Shown: positions 50,599 to 60,164, counted from the stretch's first letter. The stretch: 64,000 nt of DNA from Holdemania massiliensis (GCF_022440805.1 NZ_JAKNTK010000001.1:2294001-2358000), one strand, 5' to 3'. Notes: generated from the sequence alone by a model not told the origin. Numbers and translations are program-made.

Positions 50599-51744
50599 TC
50601 AATCTACAATCTCACCATTGACCAAGACATGCCGGATCGTTGTAAAAATTGTCAGCGGATCACCGTCCGTCATGACGATGTCGGCATCCTTTCCGACTTC
50701 TAATGAACCAACCCGATCCTCAATGCCTAAATGCTTTGCCGGATTAATCGTAATCGCCTTGAGCGCTTCCTCGTGATCCATCCCGGATTTGACCGCCAAC
50801 CCGGCCGACATGGCCAGATATTTTAACGGAACGATCGGTGCATCGGTGACGATCGAAACCTGCAGTCCCGCCTTGCTTAATACCCCCGGGGTGGTAAAGG
50901 TCATGTTGCGGATTTCAAACTTACTGTTGGCATGCAGATTCGGTCCGACTGCCAGCGGAACGTTGGCCGCCTGCAGCTGCGGAATAATAAACTGCCCTTC
51001 GGTCACATGTTCCAGCGTCAGTTTGAGATCAAATTCCTTGGCGATCCGAATCGCCGTGCAGATATCATCGGCACGATGAGCATGCGCCTTTAACGGCAGC
51101 TGCTTGCGGACAACCGGCAGCATCGCATTCAGCTTCATATCGAAAGCCGGCCGCTTCGCCGGATCCTGCTGAGCCTCGCTGAGCTTCATTGAATATTCGT
51201 TTGCCTTAAACAACAATTCACGCAGCTTGGCCGCCGTCGCCATCCGGGTATTGTTGTTTTTGCCTTGATAACAGCGCTTCGGATTCTCACCGAAAGCACA
51301 CTTCATCGCGACCGCTTCTTTGACGATCATCTCATCCACACAGGTGCCGACCGTTTTGACCGCCGCAAAGGTTCCGCCCACGACATTCGCGCTGCCCGGA
51401 CCCGTTCCAATTGTCGTTACGCCTGCGCAAACCGCTTCTTTAAATGAAGGATCAAACGGATTGATCGCATCAATGCCGCGCAGCTGCGGCGTAATCGGAT
51501 CGGTGGATTCGTTGGTATCGTTGCCCTCAAAACCAATCCCATCCTCATACAATCCAATATGACAATGACAGTCAATAAATCCCGGATAGATGTCCAATCC
51601 GGAAGCATCCATCACCTCGCACTCCGAAGGAACTTCAAGATGTTCGCCAATCGCCGCAATCTTGCCGTTGTCGATCAGGATATCCGCCATGATCGTTCCC
51701 TGATCGGCCATCGTATGAAGCTTACCGTTTTGAATCAGGCGCAT
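50599..51744 (-). CDS. Amidohydrolase, second of a tandem paralogous pair
   Basis: A 381-residue metal-dependent hydrolase of the imidazolonepropionase-like group: HCHIGL (metal HxH, near 61-66), MKCAFGENPKR (conserved Lys region), KAHAHRADD, TLEHVTEG (metal His) and VTDAPIVP (metal Asp), ending in the composite beta-sandwich strand GKDADIVMTDGDP. The substrate is unknown; this group often cuts cyclic amides or dipeptides. It starts 4 nt after the upstream gene, has no clear ribosome site of its own, and is well over half identical to that neighbour in the motif blocks. Confidence 0.88.
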   Translation of the reverse strand: MRLIQNGKLHTMADQGTIMADILIDNGKIAAIGEHLEVPSECEVMDASGLDIYPGFIDCHCHIGLYEDGIGFEGNDTNESTDPITPQLRGIDAINPFDPSFKEAVCAGVTTIGTGPGSANVVGGTFAAVKTVGTCVDEMIVKEAVAMKCAFGENPKRCYQGKNNNTRMATAAKLRELLFKANEYSMKLSEAQQDPAKRPAFDMKLNAMLPVVRKQLPLKAHAHRADDICTAIRIAKEFDLKLTLEHVTEGQFIIPQLQAANVPLAVGPNLHANSKFEIRNMTFTTPGVLSKAGLQVSIVTDAPIVPLKYLAMSAGLAVKSGMDHEEALKAITINPAKHLGIEDRVGSLEVGKDADIVMTDGDPLTIFTTIRHVLVNGEIVD

Positions 51745-51747
51745 GAC

Positions 51748-52893
51748 TTAAGCCACGACCTTTCCATCAATGATGACGACTTCCGGCTGGGCGGATACTT
51801 CAAAACAGCTGCCCTCGATGATCAGAATATCCGCATCCTTGCCGATTTCCAGGGATCCAACGCGGTCTTCAATTCCGATATGCTTCGCGGCATTGATCGT
51901 AATCGCTTTTAATGCATCCCATTCCTTCATTCCGGATTTGATTGCCAGTCCGGCACACAGCGGCAGATACTGCTGCGGAATGACTGGAGAATCCGTGATG
52001 ATCGATACCTGACAGCCCGCAGCCGCCAAAATTCCCGGCGTTTCAAAGGTTTTGTTGCGCAGCTCAAACTTGCTGGCATGGGTCAGGGACGGTCCGACAG
52101 CCATCGGTACCGGCTCATCCTTCAGTTCATCTACGATCAGATGGCCTTCCGTCACATGTTCCAGCGTCAGTTTAACATTGAACTCCTGCGCAATCCGCAG
52201 TGCTGTAAAAATATCATTGGCCTGATGCGCATGGGCTTTTAACGGCAGCTCGCAGTGCAGAACCGGACGCAGCGCCTCCAATTTCACATCCAGCGGCGGC
52301 AGCTTGGATTCATCCTCAGCCGCGGCTGTTACCTTGCGGTCATATTCCTTTGCCTTTAAAAGCATTTCCCGCAGTTTTGACGCTGTCGACATCCGGGAGT
52401 AGTTATTTTTATCTTTGTAGCAGCGCTTCGGATTTTCACCGAAAGCACATTTCATCGCGACTTCCTTCTTTACGATCATCTTGTCAACACGCTTGCCAAC
52501 CGTCTTGATCGCGGTAAAGGTGCCGCCCAAAACGTTAGCGCTGCCCGGACCCGTACAGACCGTCGTAATGCCGGCCAACGCCGCCTCGCGGAACGTCGGA
52601 TCCATCGGATTGATGCCGTCGATCGCCCGCAGCTGTGGAGTCAGGATATCTGTCATTTCATTGCAGTCATCCCCTTCAAAGCCGATCCCGGAACCATCCA
52701 GGCCAATGTGGCAATGCGCTTCAACAAAACCCGGATAGACATTTTTATCCGTAGCGTCGATAATCTCACAATCCTGCGGTACGATTAAATTCTGACCGAT
52801 GGCCGTGATCTTTCCATTTTCCGCCAGAACATCCGCAAGATACGGTTCCTCATGAACCGCGTCGTGAACCCAACCATTTTTAATACAAATCAT
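51748..52893 (-). CDS. Amidohydrolase, first of a tandem paralogous pair
   Basis: A 381-residue protein, the same length as its downstream neighbour and with the same motif series: AHCHIGLDGSGIGFEG, MKCAFGENPKRCY, KAHAHQAND, TLEHVTEGHL and ITDSPVIP. The metal Asp is kept (TDSP) but the residue after it differs from the paralogue (TDAP), and the loop before the HxH also differs, so the two may have related but separate substrates. GAGGG precedes the ATG by 7 nt. The pair forms a two-gene operon. Confidence 0.88.
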   Translation of the reverse strand: MICIKNGWVHDAVHEEPYLADVLAENGKITAIGQNLIVPQDCEIIDATDKNVYPGFVEAHCHIGLDGSGIGFEGDDCNEMTDILTPQLRAIDGINPMDPTFREAALAGITTVCTGPGSANVLGGTFTAIKTVGKRVDKMIVKKEVAMKCAFGENPKRCYKDKNNYSRMSTASKLREMLLKAKEYDRKVTAAAEDESKLPPLDVKLEALRPVLHCELPLKAHAHQANDIFTALRIAQEFNVKLTLEHVTEGHLIVDELKDEPVPMAVGPSLTHASKFELRNKTFETPGILAAAGCQVSIITDSPVIPQQYLPLCAGLAIKSGMKEWDALKAITINAAKHIGIEDRVGSLEIGKDADILIIEGSCFEVSAQPEVVIIDGKVVA

Positions 52894-52943
52894 AGTTCGC
52901 CCTCATTTCTTTCAATAGGTTCATTATACAAAATTTTACAAAA

Positions 52944-52981
52944 AATGAAAGTGACAAAATCAAAATTTCATCACTTTCATT
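52944..52981 (-). terminator. Inverted repeat between the nucleoside hydrolase and amidohydrolase genes
   Basis: AATGAAAGTGA (52944-52954) and TCACTTTCATT (52971-52981) pair perfectly over 11 bp. On the minus strand the stem is followed by TTTTTTG... read with the downstream arm, which makes it a terminator for the nucleoside hydrolase gene. It also abuts a TATAAT box (52923-52928) for the amidohydrolases, so it could serve as an operator. Confidence 0.6.
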
Positions 52982-53043
52982 CCTGTTACATTTAAGCTGA
53001 TTCATCAGTCAGGTTTACTTTGCGGCGGCTTCTGACCCATTTT

Positions 53044-54009
53044 TTATGATTCTGCTTTTTCACAACGGCTCAAGGTTCGTGTCAGCGAAGCCGTAAACAG
53101 CTTGAGAAAACGCTGGACATCGACGTCAATCGCCATGTGATGATCCTTCTGCGGATCGTTGAGCCGACTTAAATCCGCAGTCGTGCGGCCTCGCCCGGCC
53201 CCTTCGAGATCGGCCTTCAAATTGACCGGCAGGGTTGTGATGAGCTCCGGATGCAGCGCTGCCGCCGCCGCCAGTGGATCATGCAGCGGACACCCCGCCA
53301 AACGGCGGCGGTCCGTCTTATAATAATCGAGATAGAACTGCATTAAACCGCACACCAAGTCGGAGGCTTTGGTTTTTAACTGCCGCAGATTGTCAATCTG
53401 TGCCTGATCATACAATGTTTTCAAAGTCACATCCAGTCCAACCAAAACTAACGGAAGCCCGCTGCTCAGCACCTCGGCTGCCGCTTCCGGATCCACGCGC
53501 ACATTAGCTTCCGCAAACGGTGTCTCATTGCCCGCAACCGTTAAAGCCCCGGCCATGCAGACAACCTTACCAATTTTATTTTTAAAATCAGGATGGCAGC
53601 GCAATACTTCAGCCAGTGTTGTTAAAGGTCCGGCTGTCAGCAAGGTTAATTCAGAACCATACCGATCAGCCGCCTCTGCTATCCAGTCGACAGCACGCTG
53701 AGGCTGAATAAGCATCCCGTCCGGATCTGTCGGGGCATTGCCGAAACCATGTTCGCCATGCACAACGCGGCACATCGGCGTCGGCGCAAAAGCAGTTTGA
53801 TTTAACGGATGCACAGGTCCGGCAAAAAGTGGAATATCCGTTCGACCCAGCACTTTCAGCAGCGTCGCTGTATTTTCCAGCGCCTGTTCACGGACAACGT
53901 TGCCATACGTACAGGTCACGCCGATCACCTCGGCTGCTGGATCGCCTAAAGCATAGCTCAGCGCCAGGGCATCATCAATGCCAGTATCTAAATCCAAGAT
54001 TAGTTTCAT
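53044..54009 (-). CDS. Inosine/uridine-preferring nucleoside hydrolase
   Basis: A 321-residue IunH-family enzyme: LILDLDTGIDDALALSYAL (calcium-binding DxDxxxDD motif near the start), TCTYGNV, VCMAGAL, ANVRVDPEAA and CPLHDPLAAAAAL (HDP motif with the last calcium ligand). It cleaves ribonucleosides to base and ribose. ATG 54009 follows GAGGAG by nine nt; a GTG is one codon upstream. Confidence 0.92.
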   Translation of the reverse strand: MKLILDLDTGIDDALALSYALGDPAAEVIGVTCTYGNVVREQALENTATLLKVLGRTDIPLFAGPVHPLNQTAFAPTPMCRVVHGEHGFGNAPTDPDGMLIQPQRAVDWIAEAADRYGSELTLLTAGPLTTLAEVLRCHPDFKNKIGKVVCMAGALTVAGNETPFAEANVRVDPEAAAEVLSSGLPLVLVGLDVTLKTLYDQAQIDNLRQLKTKASDLVCGLMQFYLDYYKTDRRRLAGCPLHDPLAAAAALHPELITTLPVNLKADLEGAGRGRTTADLSRLNDPQKDHHMAIDVDVQRFLKLFTASLTRTLSRCEKAES

Positions 54010-54122
54010 CACAGTTTTCTCCTCTTCCTGTTTTCATTGTATGCTTGATTTACAGCCGCCGCAAGATGAACATGGAATTCACAAACGGAAAGGCTGCTCG
54101 AATTCCCTTGAAGCATAAGAAA

Positions 54123-54141
54123 AAGCCGGCAGCGCCGGCTT
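54123..54141 (-). terminator. Terminator after the CNNM/CorC gene
   Basis: AAGCCGGC, AGC, GCCGGCTT, followed on the minus strand by TTTCTT. Confidence 0.9.
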
Positions 54142-54165
54142 AACTCTTTTCTACTATTCAGCGGA

Positions 54166-55479
54166 CTAAAAGGAAAGCATCTTCATCCCGTTTTGCTTCT
54201 TCGACTTGTGGTCATCATCCTCATCCTCCTGATCAGGCTGGATGACGCTGACTTTCACTTCAATCACTTTACGGGCATCCGTCTGCGTCACAGTCACAAC
54301 AAGATTTTTATAAGTGAACGACTCTCCGACCTTTGGAATACGTTCCAGCTCATGAATGACCCAGCCGCTGACGGTGATGAAGTCATAATCTTCCTCATCT
54401 TCCAAACCGAAAAACTCAAACATATCGTCCAGATCCATATCGCATTCAATCAAATACGTATTGGGATCCAGTTCCTTGTAGTATTCTTTGACCTGATCGT
54501 GTTCATCATAGATTTCACCAACCAGCTCCTCCAAAATATCCTCCAGCGTGATGATACCCGCCGTACCGCCGTATTCATCCAGCACGACAGCCATGTGCGT
54601 TTTGGAACTCTGCAGCTGTTTAAGCAAGGTTGAGATTTTAACATGCGGACTTGTATATAACAGCGTCTGTGTGATTGATTTGAACGTTCCCATATGATTG
54701 TAATATAAATTGTAGAAATCTTTTTCATGAATGACGCCGACAATGTTGTCAATCGAGTTTTCATAAACCGGCAGGCGTGAAAAATTGTTATTGCGGAACA
54801 TCAGTTCAATCTCATCCAGCGAATCGGTCACATCCACCGCCACGACATCCACCCGCGGGGTTAAAATATCCTTCACGTCCAGATCATTGAATTCAATCGC
54901 CGCACAGATCAGATCGCTTTCATGGGCTTCCAGATCGCCTTCATTCTGTGCTTCTTCTACGATCGTCAGCAGTTCTTCCTGCGTCATTGAATCATCATTT
55001 TCGACTTTAAACAACATCGAAAGCAGTTTTTTCCATAAACTGAACAGGAAATTGATCGGCGTCAACAGCGTCTGAATGAATCCGATCACTCCGGCTACCG
55101 CCATCGCAAACTTCTCTGGACTTTCCTTGGCAATGCTTTTCGGTGAGATCTCGCCAAAGATCAGAATCACCACCGTCATGACTGCCGTCGAAAGACTGAC
55201 TCCGGTATCACCAAAGCCTAAATTCTGCACGAACAAAACTGTCGCCAGAGACGAAGCCAAAATATTGACCACGTTGTTGCCGACCAGAATCGTGGATAAC
55301 AATCGGTCGTATCCCTCAGCCAGCTCCAGTGCCTTCTGCGCCTTACGGCTGCCGGCCGAAGCCATGTTTTTTAATTTTATTCTATTGATACTGGAATAAG
55401 CCGTTTCGGTCGCCGAGAAAAAACTCGAACATAAAACCAAGACTGCCAATACTCCAATCAGCGTCATCGTATTACTCAT
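54166..55479 (-). CDS. CNNM/CorC family membrane protein (DUF21-CBS-CorC_HlyC)
   Basis: A 437-residue protein. The DUF21/CNNM membrane domain has four segments and the TAYSSINRIKLKN, VGNNVVNILASSLAT and GEISPKSIAKE motifs. A CBS pair follows (DILTPRVDVVAVDV, FSRLPVYENSIDNIVG, MAVVLDEYGGTAGIITLEDILEE), then the CorC_HlyC domain. Members move or regulate Mg2+/Co2+; older annotations call them hemolysins. It stands alone with its own terminator. Confidence 0.93.
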   Translation of the reverse strand: MSNTMTLIGVLAVLVLCSSFFSATETAYSSINRIKLKNMASAGSRKAQKALELAEGYDRLLSTILVGNNVVNILASSLATVLFVQNLGFGDTGVSLSTAVMTVVILIFGEISPKSIAKESPEKFAMAVAGVIGFIQTLLTPINFLFSLWKKLLSMLFKVENDDSMTQEELLTIVEEAQNEGDLEAHESDLICAAIEFNDLDVKDILTPRVDVVAVDVTDSLDEIELMFRNNNFSRLPVYENSIDNIVGVIHEKDFYNLYYNHMGTFKSITQTLLYTSPHVKISTLLKQLQSSKTHMAVVLDEYGGTAGIITLEDILEELVGEIYDEHDQVKEYYKELDPNTYLIECDMDLDDMFEFFGLEDEEDYDFITVSGWVIHELERIPKVGESFTYKNLVVTVTQTDARKVIEVKVSVIQPDQEDEDDDHKSKKQNGMKMLSF

Positions 55480-55917
55480 CTTACCTCTCTCCTTTATTTA
55501 TCTTGATCTGTCAGTTTCAGTGAACTACTCTCAGAATCGGATAACATGATACCGGATGAACATTCTAATTCTTGATAATTTCATCCAGAGCGGAGACGGC
55601 AGGTACCCTAAATTAACCATGGGGTGGGGCGAATCGTCCAACGAAAACACATCCTTTCAAAAATTCTAATCTGAATTATAACATGATCTTATTCTTCACG
55701 CAATGGCAGGCACTAAAAAAATGATGAAAAAGCCTTTATCTGCGCGTTTTCTGGGCGCTTCACCGCCCATGTTTACCAAGGATGTGACGGCGGTGACGTC
55801 AAACCGATGTGCTTTTTATCATTTTCTTCATAAATCCTTTATTTTTCTTTACGAAGTCTTAAAGGATAAAAAGAAAAGATTGGAGTACAATAAGAGCATA
55901 GACAGGAGGGATTTGTC
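55480..55917. other. Gene-free interval between CNNM and the 43-residue membrane peptide
   Basis: Nothing coding could be supported. A plus-strand frame at 55703-55945 has no ribosome site and no family resemblance. A GGGCG/CGCCC hairpin lies near 55755-55770. The promoter of the small membrane peptide is probably in the last 60 bp (TACAAT near 55888) but has no good -35. Confidence 0.5.
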
Positions 55918-56049
55918 ATGGTCAAACATCGACCTCTTAATGTAAAAAATCTGATGCTGGTCCTGATTCCCAGTTGTCTGATCTTATTTCTGATTTGCTA
56001 CTTCCTGGGCAATTCTTATGGCTTTTTACATCAGCTGTTTCATTTCTAA
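55918..56049 (+). CDS. 43-residue single-span membrane peptide
   Basis: ATG at 55918 behind GACAGGAGGG (AGGAGG, eight nt spacing) opens a 43-codon frame ending TAA at 56047. It has a basic start (MVKHRPLNVKN), one hydrophobic stretch of about 20 residues (LMLVLIPSCLILFLICYFL) and a His/Phe-rich end (HQLFHF). The positive N-terminus predicts N-in topology. I do not recognise it. It lies between two leftward genes, ahead of a bidirectional terminator, so it is its own unit. Confidence 0.65.
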   Translation: MVKHRPLNVKNLMLVLIPSCLILFLICYFLGNSYGFLHQLFHF

Positions 56050-56127
56050 GTTCCTGGCCCTTCTTGCTGAAGCGCCCTTTTAAAAGGAAATAAACTCTTG
56101 ATCAGACAAATTCATAATGAAGTGAAG

Positions 56128-56153
56128 AAAACGATGGGACCGCCCATCGTTTT
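56128..56153. terminator. Bidirectional terminator between the small membrane peptide and UMF1 genes
   Basis: AAAACGATGGG and CCCATCGTTTT pair perfectly over 11 bp with As on one side and Ts on the other in both directions. Confidence 0.9.
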
Positions 56154-56157
56154 TAGT

Positions 56158-57396
56158 TTATTCTGTCCGCAGCGCCCGATTGAACAAAACCAGTCCAATG
56201 ACGAACATGACCGCAAGGATGGCAATCGCACCGTTGGCACTGCCGGAAATCTGTGCTGTCACGCTGACCAGGGCGGTGCCCAGAAAAGCTGCCCCTTTGC
56301 CGCAGATATCAAATAAACCGAAGAACTCCCCGGCATTTTCCGGCGGAATAATCTGAGCGAAATAAGACCGGGACAGTGCCTGAATGCCGCCCTGAAACAA
56401 ACCGACACAGACAGCCAGCACCCAGAACTCCCATTGCTTATCCAGCTGAATGGCAAAGATCGCGATGCCGGTATAGGCCAAAATGCAGATCTGAATCAGC
56501 TTCGCATTGTTGATTTTGCGGGCCAGTGAGGCAAAGACCAGCGCGCTGGGAAAAGCAACGATCTGCGTCACCAACAAAGCGACCAGCAGTCCCTGCGTAT
56601 CCAAGCCCAACGCACTGCCATAGGCCGTTGCCATGTCGATGATGGTATAAACGCCGTCGATGTAAAAGAAGAACGCGATCAGAAACAGAAAGATTTTACG
56701 GTGCTTGCGGATCTTTTTAAACGAATCGGCCAGCCGCCGGAAACTGCCGCGGATCTTATCCTGATGATTGTCCGTTACATAATACTTCTGACGGTAGTTT
56801 TTCAATAACGGCAGCGTACAGCCCAGCCACCACAGCGCGTTGATCAGAAACGCCAGGATCATCGCCGTCATGATCGTCATCGAAAACTGTTCATAAAACA
56901 AGACGAAGACCAGACTGACGACAAATGGAATACAGCTGCCGATATACCCCCAGGCATAACCATGAGAAGATACCCGATCCATCCGCTCCGGCGTCGTGAT
57001 GTCGGAAAGCATTGAATCATAGAAGATCAAACTAGCTGAATATCCCACCTTCGCTACGATAAACAAAACTAAGAACACTTTCCATGAAGTCGGAATCCAC
57101 AGCGCCGCCAGAGCGCAGACCCCAACCATCACGCACAGCGCAAATATCTTTTTCTTTAATCCCTGATAATCGGCCAGCGTTCCCAATACCGGGCCGCTTA
57201 AAGCGACGATCAGCGTTGAAACTGAAGCTGCATATCCCCAATACGCCAGATAATCAACCTCCGCGATACCGGCGCTTTGACACAGCGAGTTGAAATAGAT
57301 CGGCATGATCGTTGCGACCAGCAGAATAAAGGCAGAATTGCCGACGTCGTAGAGAATCCATTGTTTTTCCAAGGCTGTCAGTTTCTTATTTTCCAT
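56158..57396 (-). CDS. UMF1/Atg22-like MFS transporter
   Basis: A 412-residue protein with twelve membrane segments in the UMF1 pattern: ALEKQWILYDVGNSAFILLVATIMPIYF-type start (the YDxGNSAF motif), LVALSGPVLGTLADYQGLKKK and YDSMLSDITTPERMDRVSSHGYAWGYIGS. The family includes yeast Atg22-like effluxers of amino acids; bacterial substrates are unknown. ATG 57396 has GGGGGAC seven nt upstream and is preferred over 57411. Confidence 0.88.
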   Translation of the reverse strand: MENKKLTALEKQWILYDVGNSAFILLVATIMPIYFNSLCQSAGIAEVDYLAYWGYAASVSTLIVALSGPVLGTLADYQGLKKKIFALCVMVGVCALAALWIPTSWKVFLVLFIVAKVGYSASLIFYDSMLSDITTPERMDRVSSHGYAWGYIGSCIPFVVSLVFVLFYEQFSMTIMTAMILAFLINALWWLGCTLPLLKNYRQKYYVTDNHQDKIRGSFRRLADSFKKIRKHRKIFLFLIAFFFYIDGVYTIIDMATAYGSALGLDTQGLLVALLVTQIVAFPSALVFASLARKINNAKLIQICILAYTGIAIFAIQLDKQWEFWVLAVCVGLFQGGIQALSRSYFAQIIPPENAGEFFGLFDICGKGAAFLGTALVSVTAQISGSANGAIAILAVMFVIGLVLFNRALRTE

Positions 57397-57419
57397 GTTG
57401 TCCCCCATCATTCCTTTTT

Positions 57420-58208
57420 TTACTCGTAGTCTTCATCATACCACGGATCCAGCGGCTTATCGGTATTCAAGTCGGCGATGTATTCATGAATCAGCCGCAC
57501 GGACAGCGCAACAGCTTCCTCCATTCCGGCTACACGTTGGCTGATAAATTCAGCACACTGCGGATTAGGCTGGCGATTGATGATCAATCCGCCTTCACTT
57601 TTACGCACGCCGACCAGCTGCATTACTCCTAAAATGAAATTACGCTTCACCGTACCAGGCGCAACGAACAGATCCAGCAAGCCGATCATCGTTTTCAGCG
57701 ACTTCTCAATCTCATGCGGCTGCACATCGAAAAAAGGAGCGATCACTTCACAGCTTTTTTTAGAAATCCGCAGATGTTCAGTCGACCGGGTACGCAGCGG
57801 ATCCTTTCCCTGGGCAACCATCAGCGCCCGATCCCATTCCGATTCAATCTCGCTGTGACTCAAGCCGGTTTCTTCCTGAAAGGCAAAAATCGCCGGATGA
57901 TTCAGGCTGTCCAGTACGAAATGATTGATGAACCCCAGCGTGTACGCCAACGCTGCTTCCGGATCTGAACTCTGGCGAATTCTTGCGCGGGCCTGTTCAA
58001 AAAACGGCCGTCCCGGTTCGTGATGCATCGCATAACCACGCTTTTTAATCGGGGCCTGACTCAGTGGTTTGTAAAAGAAAAGCAGATCCGGCCCATGCAG
58101 ACCGATGTTGTAGCAATCTCTATGGCAATGAATCCGTTCCCTGAGCGCAGGCTCCAGCTGATTGAAAACCTGCTGCCCATAAACGGCATGAGTATAAGTT
58201 GCCGGCAT
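57420..58208 (-). CDS. Zinc-dependent phospholipase C-like protein
   Basis: A 262-residue protein starting MPATYTHAVYGQQVF, with LHGPDLLFFY, YTLGFINHFVLDSLNHPAIF and ESEWDRALM. These supply the regularly spaced His/Asp/Glu residues of the all-helical zinc phospholipase C fold. Many bacterial members are cytosolic and of unproven activity; this one also has no signal peptide. It lies 23 nt upstream of the UMF1 gene and is probably co-transcribed with it. Confidence 0.78.
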   Translation of the reverse strand: MPATYTHAVYGQQVFNQLEPALRERIHCHRDCYNIGLHGPDLLFFYKPLSQAPIKKRGYAMHHEPGRPFFEQARARIRQSSDPEAALAYTLGFINHFVLDSLNHPAIFAFQEETGLSHSEIESEWDRALMVAQGKDPLRTRSTEHLRISKKSCEVIAPFFDVQPHEIEKSLKTMIGLLDLFVAPGTVKRNFILGVMQLVGVRKSEGGLIINRQPNPQCAEFISQRVAGMEEAVALSVRLIHEYIADLNTDKPLDPWYDEDYE

Positions 58209-58433
58209 AATTCTCCCCCTGACATTTTTCGACTTTATTATAGCATGGATCGGGGATCCGCACTGTTTCTTTTCTGTGAAACGCAGCCTAAATCGAACAT
58301 TACAGCCCGCTTCCCAGCAGACTTATTCCTCAGAAGGCAGGGTTTGGGAAACAACTTGTTTTGATCACGAAGTTTTTCTGTTGCGAACACCCAAGAAATG
58401 CTACAATGAAATTAACTTAGAAAGGAGTCCAGG

Positions 58434-59486
58434 ATGAGCATTTCATTGATTGATTTTCTGCAGCAGCTCACCCACAGCCTGCCCTTACTCATCACGGTGA
58501 TCTTAACCATCGGCGTAATTCTGGTCAATGGCTGGACTGACGCTCCCAATGCGATTGCGACCTGTGTTTCAACACGGTCGATGTCGGCCCGCAGCGCTGT
58601 GCTCATGGCTGCCGTTTTCAATTTTTTAGGCGTGTTGTTCATGACGATGATCAACGCCACGGTTGCTCAGACCATTTACAACATCGCGGATTTCGGTTCC
58701 GATCCGCAGCAGGCATTGATCGCCTTATGCGCGGCGTTGTTTGCGATTGTCAGCTGGGCGGTGCTGGCTTGGAAATACGGCATTCCGACCAGTGAAAGTC
58801 ACGCTTTGATCGCCGGTCTTTCCGGTGCTGCGATCGCCTTGCATGGCGGACTGGCTGGCATAAATGGCGCCGAGTGGATCAAGGTTATCTATGGTCTGGT
58901 TCTCTCTACGCTTTTGGGATTTGGCTTGGGATGGTTCTGTGTGAAGCTGGTTGAGATCGTTTGCCGCAGACGGGATCGGCGGCGGACCAACACCTTTTTC
59001 CGCTATGCCCAGATCAGCGGCGGCGCGGCAATGGCCTTTATGCACGGCGCTCAGGATGGTCAGAAATTCATGGGTGTCTTTCTGCTCGGCGTCTTTCTGA
59101 CACAGGGACAGGCGCATGTCGAAAGCTTTGTGATCCCGCTCTGGCTCATGATTCTGTGCTCTGCCGTCATGGGATTGGGCACCAGTATCGGTGGTTATCG
59201 AATCATTAAATCCGTCGGCATGGATATGGTACGGCTGGAAAAATATCAAGGCTTTGCGGCGGATACCGCAGCCGCGCTGTGTCTATTGCTTTCCTCATTG
59301 ACCGGGATCCCCGTCAGTACCACGCATACCAAAACCACGGCGATCATGGGCGTCGGGGCAGCCCGGCGTTTGTCCAATGTGAATTGGGGTGTTGTCAAAG
59401 ATATGGTGATGACCTGGATTCTGACCTTCCCCGGCTGCGGACTGATCGGCTTTCTGATGGCCAAATTATTTTTCATTCTTTTTTAA
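58434..59486 (+). CDS. pit: PiT-family inorganic phosphate transporter
   Basis: A 350-residue permease of about ten membrane segments with the duplicated signature of the family: GWTDAPNAIATCVSTR near residue 33 and a second block around FMHGAQDGQKFMGV, plus PTSESHALIAGLSGAA and PVSTTHTKTTAIMG. It moves metal-phosphate with protons or sodium. It overlaps no neighbour and precedes a DUF47 gene by 15 nt, the usual low-affinity phosphate uptake pair. Confidence 0.93.
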   Translation: MSISLIDFLQQLTHSLPLLITVILTIGVILVNGWTDAPNAIATCVSTRSMSARSAVLMAAVFNFLGVLFMTMINATVAQTIYNIADFGSDPQQALIALCAALFAIVSWAVLAWKYGIPTSESHALIAGLSGAAIALHGGLAGINGAEWIKVIYGLVLSTLLGFGLGWFCVKLVEIVCRRRDRRRTNTFFRYAQISGGAAMAFMHGAQDGQKFMGVFLLGVFLTQGQAHVESFVIPLWLMILCSAVMGLGTSIGGYRIIKSVGMDMVRLEKYQGFAADTAAALCLLLSSLTGIPVSTTHTKTTAIMGVGAARRLSNVNWGVVKDMVMTWILTFPGCGLIGFLMAKLFFILF

Positions 59487-59501
59487 TGAAAGGAGTCATT
59501 T

Positions 59502-60119
59502 ATGGGCAGACAATTTGATTATTTCCAGGCCTTTTTAGAAATGGGCCAGCATTCCCTGAAAGCTGGGGAACTCTTAAAAGAAACATTGGAAACCTATGAT
59601 TCATCCGTGCTGAAAGAACGGATGGCGCAGATTCATACCGTTGAACACAGCGCGGATACGCTCAAGCATCAGCTGACAAATCAGCTGATCCGGGAATTTT
59701 TACCGCCGATTGAACGGGAGGATATCATGGAGCTGGCTGATGTCATCGACGATCTGACCGATGCGATCGAGGATGTCGTCATCCGGCTGTATATGTATAA
59801 TATTCATCAGATCGACGTTCCGGCGGTTGTATTCTGTGATCTGATTATCGAATGCATTCAGACTTTGGTGGAAGCCCTGCAGGAATTTAGACATTTCAAG
59901 AAATCATCGACACTGGACAGTTTGATCACCCATATCAACGAGCTTGAAGAAAAAGGCGATCAGCTCTATGCCGAAACCATGCATGAACTGTTTTCAACTC
60001 CGCAGGATTCCCTGGCCATTATGGTCTGGATGGAAATTTATGAGCGGCTTGAAAAATGCTGCGACCGCTGCGAGGATGTTGCCAAGGCACTCAGCCGGGC
60101 GGTCCTCAACAACTCCTAA
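59502..60119 (+). CDS. DUF47/PhoU-like PiT accessory protein
   Basis: A 205-residue all-helical protein with the PhoU-like metal-binding pattern: VEHSADTLKHQLT, PPIEREDIMELADVIDDLTDAIEDV and a C-terminal copy EKCCDRCEDVAKALS. DUF47 proteins regulate the PiT permease encoded just upstream. AAAGGAG precedes the ATG. Confidence 0.92.
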   Translation: MGRQFDYFQAFLEMGQHSLKAGELLKETLETYDSSVLKERMAQIHTVEHSADTLKHQLTNQLIREFLPPIEREDIMELADVIDDLTDAIEDVVIRLYMYNIHQIDVPAVVFCDLIIECIQTLVEALQEFRHFKKSSTLDSLITHINELEEKGDQLYAETMHELFSTPQDSLAIMVWMEIYERLEKCCDRCEDVAKALSRAVLNNS

Positions 60120-60125
60120 AAAAAA

Positions 60126-60164
60126 CTCAAATTCCGAATTCATCAGGAGTTTGAGCTTTTTTTT
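60126..60164 (+). terminator. Terminator of the pit operon
   Basis: CTCAAA-tt-CC and GG-ag-TTTGAG pair, followed by GC and eight Ts. Confidence 0.85.

Noticed and set aside
55703..55945. 80-codon plus-strand frame before the small membrane peptide
   Set aside because: No ribosome site, no recognisable features, and it overlaps the well-initiated 43-codon ORF in another frame.
58395..58433. TTGCGA and TACAAT as a pit promoter
   Set aside because: The spacing is only 15 nt and no better pair was found, so it was not listed.
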